Shown: in pieces, positions 4,919-8,994 of the stretch
Position numbering within the stretch: position 1 is the first letter of the stretch
Layout of the letters: every line of letters starts with the position of its first letter
NCBI GenBank assembly: GCA_007131525.1
Contig: SLQK01000282.1
Coordinates: forward strand, 1-8,994
Direction: 5' to 3'
DNA: 8,994 nucleotides
Source of the DNA: Nitriliruptoraceae bacterium
GTDB taxonomy: Bacteria; Actinomycetota; Nitriliruptoria; Nitriliruptorales; Nitriliruptoraceae
Position numbers and translations under genes: made by a program
The notes under the pieces: generated by a model
The model's database searches: none
What the model saw: only the letters and a program-made list of their open reading frames with translations
What the model was told of the DNA's origin: nothing

Positions 4919-6255
4919 CCGATCCGCAGGTCGCGCGCCCGGCCCTGTCGAGCGCGTGGCTGACGGTGGCCGTGCTCGGCGCGGCGCTGAACCTGCGTGC
5001 CGCCGTCACCAGCGTCGGTGCCCTGCTTCCCGAGGCGCAGGCGGCGCTCGGGATGAGCGCGCTGAGGGCCGGGATCCTCACCAGCCTGCCCGTCGTGAGC
5101 TTCGGCGTGGTCGCCCTGCTGTCCAACCTGATCGCGCGCCGCCTCGGGCTGACCCGGGCCCTGACCGTGTCCGTGGCCGCGATCGCGGTCGGGCTGCTCC
5201 TGCGGGTCGCGGTGGCCGACAGCACCTGGCTGCTGGTCACCAGCCTGGTCGTCCTGTCCGGCATCGCGGTCGGCAACGTGCTCCTGCCCGTCGCGGTCCG
5301 CGCATGGTTCCCCGACCGCGTCGGGCCCATGACCGGCTGGTACGCGATCGTGCTGTCGCTCGGGACGGGGCTGCCCGCTGCGCTGGCGGTGCCGGTCGCG
5401 GCCGCGGTCGGCGGCTGGCGTCCCGGGCTAGCGATCTGGGCGCTGCCCGCCGGCCTGGCGGTCCTGCCGTGGGTGCTGGCGTCGCGGGCCGGGCCGGCGA
5501 CCACCGCGACGTCCCGCGTGGCCACTGGCCACGCGCCCCCTGCCACCTCGACGTCGGGGTCGGGGGCAGCAGCCAGGACCTCGCCACGGAGCGAGCGGCG
5601 ACCGGTCGCGCCTGTGGTCCATCGGCGGCTGCAGAGCTGGGCGCTGGCGGTGTTCTTCGGCATCCAGAGCCTGGAGGCCTACGTGGTCATGGGGTGGCTC
5701 CCCTCGATCCTGCGCGACGCCGGCGTCGGGGCCGAGCGAGCCGGCGCGATGCTCGCGGTGGCGATGATCGTCGGGGGCCCGGTCGCGCTGCTGCTGCCCC
5801 GGGTCGCCGGCCGGAGTGACGACCAGCGGGTGTTCGTCGTCGGGCTGGCCCTGCTGTCGGCGCTGGGCTACGCCGGGCTGCTCCTGGCGCCGGCGGCCCG
5901 GCCGCTGGTGTGGACGGTGCTGCTGGGGCTCGGGCTGGGGGCCTTCCCGTTGGCCCTGCTGCTGCTGGGCGTCAGGGCCGCCACCCCGGCCGGTACCGCC
6001 GCGCTGTCATCGCTCACCCAGGGCGTCGGTTACCTCATCGCGGCGATGGGGCCGGTCACGATCGGCGTGCTCCGCGACCGCACCGGTGGCTGGACGGTCC
6101 CGCTGCTGGTCCTGGCCGGGCTGCTGGTCCCGAAGCTCCTCGCCGGCGTCATCGCCGCGACCCCGGGTCAGGTCGATGTGGCGGGGAGCGGGCCGGGACG
6201 AGCTGCGGTGCTGGGGCGCCTCAGAGCAGGTCCCGGCCCGCCGCCCACGCCGTGA
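4915..6255 (+). CDS. CynX/NimT-family MFS transporter
   Basis: This 446-residue protein has the twelve-helix major facilitator layout, with a polar central loop (about 190-240, rich in Ala, Thr, Ser, Arg) between halves. Motifs typical of the CynX/NimT group are LNLRAAVTSVGALLPEAQ (25-42), the helix pair around RAWFPDRVGPMTGWY (129-143), QSLEAYVVMGWLPSIL (251-266), FPLALLLLGVRA (344-355) and ALSSLTQGVGYLIAAMGP (363-380). CynX is linked to cyanate and NimT to 2-nitroimidazole export, but most members have no known substrate. The GTG start overlaps the stop of the ProA-like gene (GTGA), so the two are translationally coupled and probably act on related compounds. The last 35 bp overlap the 3' end of the response regulator on the other strand. 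After the last helix (about 393-415) a Gly/Pro/Ala-rich tail of about 30 residues is likely unstructured. Confidence 0.9.
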   Translation: MTDPQVARPALSSAWLTVAVLGAALNLRAAVTSVGALLPEAQAALGMSALRAGILTSLPVVSFGVVALLSNLIARRLGLTRALTVSVAAIAVGLLLRVAVADSTWLLVTSLVVLSGIAVGNVLLPVAVRAWFPDRVGPMTGWYAIVLSLGTGLPAALAVPVAAAVGGWRPGLAIWALPAGLAVLPWVLASRAGPATTATSRVATGHAPPATSTSGSGAAARTSPRSERRPVAPVVHRRLQSWALAVFFGIQSLEAYVVMGWLPSILRDAGVGAERAGAMLAVAMIVGGPVALLLPRVAGRSDDQRVFVVGLALLSALGYAGLLLAPAARPLVWTVLLGLGLGAFPLALLLLGVRAATPAGTAALSSLTQGVGYLIAAMGPVTIGVLRDRTGGWTVPLLVLAGLLVPKLLAGVIAATPGQVDVAGSGPGRAAVLGRLRAGPGPPPTP

Positions 6256-6871
6256 GCTCGTGCCGGTTCGACAGCTGCAGCTTCCGCAGCACCGCGGAGA
6301 CGTGGGTCTCGACGGTCTTGACCGAGATGTGCAGCCGCCCCGCCACCTCACGGTAGGTGTAGCCCCGGGCGATGTGGCGCAGCACCTCCTTCTCCCGGGT
6401 GGTGAGCTGATCGAGCTCGGGGTCGGCACCGTCCACCCCGGGCGGGAGCTCACCCGCGAAGGCGTCCAGCACGAACCCGGCCAGCCGCGGGCTGAACACC
6501 GCATCCCCCTGGTGGACCCGCACGATCGCGCGCACCAGGTCCTCCGAGGAGATCGTCTTCGTGACGTAGCCGCGGGCGCCGGCGCGGATCACCCGGATGA
6601 CGTCCTCGGCGGCGTCGGAGACGCTGAGCGCCAGGAACCGCACGTCGGGGTGGGTCTCGCGGATCGCCTCCAGGACGGCCCGGCCCCCACCGCCCGGCAT
6701 GTGGACGTCGAGGAGGACGACGTCGGGCCGGGTGGCGCGGATGCCCTGGATGGCGGTGTCCACATCGCCGGCGTCGCCCACCAGCGTGACGTGGACGCCC
6801 AGTTCGGCGGTGACACCAGCCCGGAACAGGGCGTGGTCGTCGACGAGGAAGACCCGGATGGCACGGCTCAC
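6221..6871 (-). CDS. NarL/FixJ-type response regulator, partner of the PspC histidine kinase
   Basis: This 216-residue two-domain regulator has a receiver domain (about 5-122) with acidic pair D11/D12, phospho-acceptor D55 in VVLLDVHMPG, switch residue S83 and conserved K105 in GYVTKTI. A GerE/LuxR helix-turn-helix follows at about 153-212 (LTTREKEVLRHIARGYTYREV, quoted in part as LTTREKEVLRHIARG; then HISVKTVETHVSAVLRKL). All residues needed for phosphorylation and DNA binding are present. The GTG start lies inside the kinase stop (GTGA, 4-bp overlap), with AGGAGG (minus strand, 6886-6881) nine bases upstream, so it is coupled to the kinase. Its 3' end overlaps the convergent permease gene by 35 bp. 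Likely targets include the divergent PspC gene beyond the kinase. Confidence 0.95.
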   Translation of the reverse strand: MSRAIRVFLVDDHALFRAGVTAELGVHVTLVGDAGDVDTAIQGIRATRPDVVLLDVHMPGGGGRAVLEAIRETHPDVRFLALSVSDAAEDVIRVIRAGARGYVTKTISSEDLVRAIVRVHQGDAVFSPRLAGFVLDAFAGELPPGVDGADPELDQLTTREKEVLRHIARGYTYREVAGRLHISVKTVETHVSAVLRKLQLSNRHELTAWAAGRDLL

Positions 6872-8178
6872 GATCGGTGACCTCCTGGGGTGATCCGACG
6901 GGGTACGGCGACCTCCACCTCGGTGCCGTCACCGGCGGTGGTGTGGATGGCGGCGCGACCGCCGTGTCGCTCGACGCGTTCGATGATGGAGCCGCGGATG
7001 CCGGCACGGTCGGCGGGGATGTGCTCGGGGTCGAAGCCCCTGCCGCGGTCCCGGACGAAAGCCACGATCCGGTCGTCCTCCACCTCGACGAACACATCCG
7101 CGCGATCGGCGCCGCTGTGCTTGGCGGCGTTGACGCAGGCCTCCCGGATCGCGGCGAGGAGCGCCCAGAGGTGCTCGTCCAGCCCCGAATCGCCGACCAC
7201 CACGGTCTCGATGGTGAGGCCGTGCACGGCTTCGACCTCCTCGGTGATGCCCTCCACCGCCTCGGCGAGCGTCATCGCGGTGCCGGTGGTGGCCGAGCCG
7301 TACAGCCAGGTCCGCAGCTCCCGCTCCTGCCGACGGGCCAGCGCGACCATGCGCCGGGGATCGTCGGTGCTGCGCTGGATCAGCGCGAGCGTCTGGAGGA
7401 CGGAGTCGTGCAGGTGGGCGGCGAGCTCCGCCCGCTCCTCCTGACGGATCCGCTCGCGCCGCTCCTCGCCCAGCTCGTCGACGAGCCGCCACAGCCACGG
7501 GCCGAACAGCAACCCGAGCCCCACCAGTGCGGTCAGCAGCACGATGATCAGGTCCTGCGCGCCACCCAGGGAGCCCGCCGTCACCAGCGACCCCGCGATC
7601 GCCAGCGCGACCAGGGCGGTGCCGATGAGGATCCGGATCGGCGAGGTGGGGGCCGCCGCGGCGCGGCGGAGCGCATCGCCGGGGGTGGCGCCGGCGAGGT
7701 GGGACCAGGCAGCCCGGTCATCGGTGTCGGCGCGGGTCCACAGCACCGCCGACCCGGCCGCCAGGAGGACGATCGGCCCGACCAGCTGGTCGCCGAACCA
7801 GACGCCGAACGCCCGTAGCAGCAGCAGCACGCCGAGCACGATCAGCCCGAGTGCCACCCCCTGCTGCCCGGTCGCCCGACGGCGAGGTGGCGGCGTGTCC
7901 GTCGCCGCGGGGATCGTCGCCCACAGCACGCCGTAGAGCACCAGCCCGGCACCGCCGGCGAACGCCAGCAGCGCGAAGGCGATCCGCACGAGCACGGGGT
8001 CGACCCCGAGCCGCCAGCCGAGCCCCGCCGCCACCCCCGCGATCACTCGGCCCTCCTGCAGGCGTCGGAGCTGAGGGCGGCGGCCCGGCACGCGCGCCTC
8101 GGGTGCCCCGGACGCCCCGGGCGCGGCGCGCGGCGGAGGCGGAGGGGTCGTCGAGGTGGAGGTGGGGGTGTCGGCCAT
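6868..8178 (-). CDS. PspC-domain sensor histidine kinase (HisKA_3 type)
   Basis: This 436-residue membrane kinase opens with a Pro/Thr-rich cytoplasmic tail (1-35). A PspC domain follows at about 37-92 (RRLQEGRVIAGVAAGLGWRL with a hydrophobic helix at 64-90). Further membrane segments lie near 106-123, 130-147, 182-203 and 208-230. A HisKA_3 dimerisation helix carries the phospho-accepting H257 (AAHLHDSVLQTL), and a HATPase domain has N-box REACVNAAKHSG (N350), G1 DRGRGFD (377-383) and GIRGS (393-397). PspC proteins sense or respond to envelope stress, and this fusion, common in actinobacteria, would put the input in the membrane. It is the first gene of the kinase-regulator operon. The ATG at 8178 lacks a Shine-Dalgarno; an open frame continues upstream but runs through the candidate operator region and shows no family features, so the start is moderately sure. 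Confidence 0.93.
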   Translation of the reverse strand: MADTPTSTSTTPPPPPRAAPGASGAPEARVPGRRPQLRRLQEGRVIAGVAAGLGWRLGVDPVLVRIAFALLAFAGGAGLVLYGVLWATIPAATDTPPPRRRATGQQGVALGLIVLGVLLLLRAFGVWFGDQLVGPIVLLAAGSAVLWTRADTDDRAAWSHLAGATPGDALRRAAAAPTSPIRILIGTALVALAIAGSLVTAGSLGGAQDLIIVLLTALVGLGLLFGPWLWRLVDELGEERRERIRQEERAELAAHLHDSVLQTLALIQRSTDDPRRMVALARRQERELRTWLYGSATTGTAMTLAEAVEGITEEVEAVHGLTIETVVVGDSGLDEHLWALLAAIREACVNAAKHSGADRADVFVEVEDDRIVAFVRDRGRGFDPEHIPADRAGIRGSIIERVERHGGRAAIHTTAGDGTEVEVAVPRRITPGGHRS

Positions 8179-8254
8179 AGCAGGGATGGTGGCACAGCCG
8201 GGCCGGGGACGGCAGTCGGTGGCGCCCGAGCCGGCCCCTGGCGATCTCAGGGTC

Positions 8255-8269
8255 GGACCAGGGTGGTCC
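8255..8269. promoter_or_regulatory. Palindrome GGACCA-GGG-TGGTCC, candidate operator
   Basis: A perfect 6-bp inverted repeat with a 3-bp spacer lies 77 bp upstream of the kinase start in the divergent region 8179-8421. It overlaps one of four CAGGGT hexamers in this gap (8248, 8259, 8310, 8401), two of which are 11 bp apart. NarL-type regulators bind such short inverted sites as dimers, so the coupled regulator is the natural candidate, but this is inferred from position only. Confidence 0.4.
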
Positions 8270-8340
8270 CCCATCGCATCGCCGTCGGGGGAGGCGCAGA
8301 ATCGTGGTGCAGGGTGCCGGGTGCCGGTCTGCCGATCGAC

Positions 8341-8397
8341 CCCGGTCAGCCACACGCCACCCCATCAGCCGGACCCGACCCGGTCAGCCGGAGGCCA
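8341..8397. repeat. Three tandem 19-bp direct repeats before the divergent PspC gene
   Basis: Units at 8341-8359, 8360-8378 and 8379-8397 share a core TCAGCC at exact 19-bp spacing (8346, 8365, 8384). Units one and three match at 16 of 19 positions (CCCGGTCAGCCNNANGCCA); the middle unit is more diverged. The array ends 13 bp before the AGGAG ribosome-binding site of the divergent PspC gene, so it covers its promoter or leader. It is a strong operator candidate by position. Confidence 0.6.
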
Positions 8398-8421
8398 CCC
8401 CAGGGTCCCCAGGAGCACGCC

Positions 8422-8994
8422 GTGGACACCTCGCAGGTTCCCCCACCCCCAGTCGGCCAGCCCACCTCGGTCCGGCCGCCGCTGCGCCGTCCCCAGGAGG
8501 GACGCATCCTGGCCGGGGTGGCCGCCGGTCTCGCCGACCACCTCGGGTGGGACGTGGCACTGGTCCGGCTCCTGATCGTGGTCGTCACCCTGGTCACCCA
8601 GGGGCTCGGCCTGATCGCCTACCTCGCTGCCGCCCTGGTGATCCCGGCCGCTGAGCCCGGGCAGCCGCGTCCGGCGACCACATCCCGTGCCGCCGGCGCG
8701 ATCGGCGGGCGACCAGCGGCGTTCTGGCTGGGGGTCGGCCTGCTGGTCCTCGGTGCGTGGTGGCTGTTCGCGGTCACGCCGATGCGCTTCGGGCTGCTGC
8801 CCGGGGTCACGCTCGGCTCGGTCGGTGCGCCGTTGCTGCTGATCGCCTTCGGCTTGGCGCTGTGGGTCACCGGCGACCGCGCCGGCGGCACCAGCCCTGG
8901 CACCTCGCGGCCGGACATGCCGGCGGCCGGTGGCGCCCCGGCCACCTCGCCGGCTGCTGGTGCCGCCACGCCCACCTCCCCGGCCGCCAGTGCC
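8422..8994 (+). CDS. PspC-domain membrane protein, 3' end beyond the window
   Basis: The frame from GTG 8422 stays open for 191 codons to the window end, so the protein is incomplete. AGGAG at 8411-8415 lies six bases before the start. Residues 1-22 are proline-rich and cytoplasmic. A PspC domain at about 22-76 (LRRPQEGRILAGVAAGLADH and a hydrophobic helix 46-74) closely matches the PspC module of the divergent kinase. Two further membrane segments lie near 100-117 and 130-150. The tail from about 152 is Ala/Pro/Thr/Ser-rich with a loose repeat (ATSPAAGA, then ATPTSPAASA), probably disordered. PspC proteins take part in membrane-stress responses. Its placement, divergent from a PspC kinase across a shared promoter region, suggests it is a regulated partner of that two-component system. 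What lies after residue 191 cannot be seen. Confidence 0.88.
   Translation, partial: MDTSQVPPPPVGQPTSVRPPLRRPQEGRILAGVAAGLADHLGWDVALVRLLIVVVTLVTQGLGLIAYLAAALVIPAAEPGQPRPATTSRAAGAIGGRPAAFWLGVGLLVLGAWWLFAVTPMRFGLLPGVTLGSVGAPLLLIAFGLALWVTGDRAGGTSPGTSRPDMPAAGGAPATSPAAGAATPTSPAASA

Noticed and set aside
4755..5663. Long leftward open frame opposite the permease
   Set aside because: Shadow of the permease coding sequence; low-complexity Thr/Arg/Ala composition and no ribosome-binding site or family signature.
8179..8355. N-terminal extension of the histidine kinase to 8355
   Set aside because: The added part lacks family similarity, runs through the palindrome and CAGGGT sites and overlaps the likely promoter. 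The ATG at 8178 gives a normal N-terminal tail before PspC.
1..8994. tRNA, rRNA, CRISPR, transposon or phage features
   Set aside because: I looked for cloverleaf ends, regular repeat-spacer arrays, transposase motifs and terminal inverted repeats and saw none. The repeats present are short and local.

Overview
The window is about 9 kb of very GC-rich DNA, densely packed with genes, with frequent GTG starts, 4-bp start/stop overlaps and families typical of Actinomycetota (PspC-domain histidine kinase with a NarL-type regulator, DUF2256/DUF3253 protein, CynX/NimT-type permease, PPOX-fold protein). A high-GC actinobacterium is the best reading. The sequence alone does not fix the order or genus. 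I see no tRNA, rRNA, insertion sequence, CRISPR array or phage gene; this looks like ordinary chromosome.

Layout. Positions 1-303 hold the C-terminal end of a phytoene-desaturase-like FAD oxidoreductase, followed by a short-repeat-rich gap and a DUF2256-DUF3253 protein (442-894, +). A PPOX-fold (split beta-barrel) protein runs the other way (956-1405, -) and is divergent from a small membrane protein (1521-1775, +) and a dodecin-family protein (1877-2080, +). Convergent with dodecin, only 14 bp away, is a MerR-type regulator with a C-terminal cobalamin-binding module (2095-3003, -), strongly CarH-like. A 400-bp repeat-rich divergent region (3004-3403) separates it from an unusually long ProA-family aldehyde dehydrogenase (3404-4918, +), whose stop overlaps the start of a CynX/NimT-family MFS permease (4915-6255, +). 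The permease ends tail-to-tail, with a 35-bp antisense overlap, on a LuxR/NarL-type response regulator (6221-6871, -). That regulator is translationally coupled to a PspC-domain histidine kinase (6868-8178, -). A 243-bp divergent promoter region with repeats and a palindrome leads to a second PspC-domain membrane protein (8422 to the window end, +).

How the parts may work together. The 8.2-9.0 kb end is a PspC/two-component divergon, probably for cell-envelope stress: a membrane-sensing kinase, its regulator and a divergent PspC protein that is a likely target. The CarH-like regulator keeps the residues that bind adenosylcobalamin for light sensing, at exactly the spacing known from Thermus CarH. 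It lies near several proteins of flavin- or carotenoid-related families (phytoene-desaturase-like enzyme, PPOX-fold protein, dodecin), so a light or redox theme is possible but is inference. The ProA-like enzyme plus permease pair is the most obscure element: an enzyme and transporter made together, substrate unknown.
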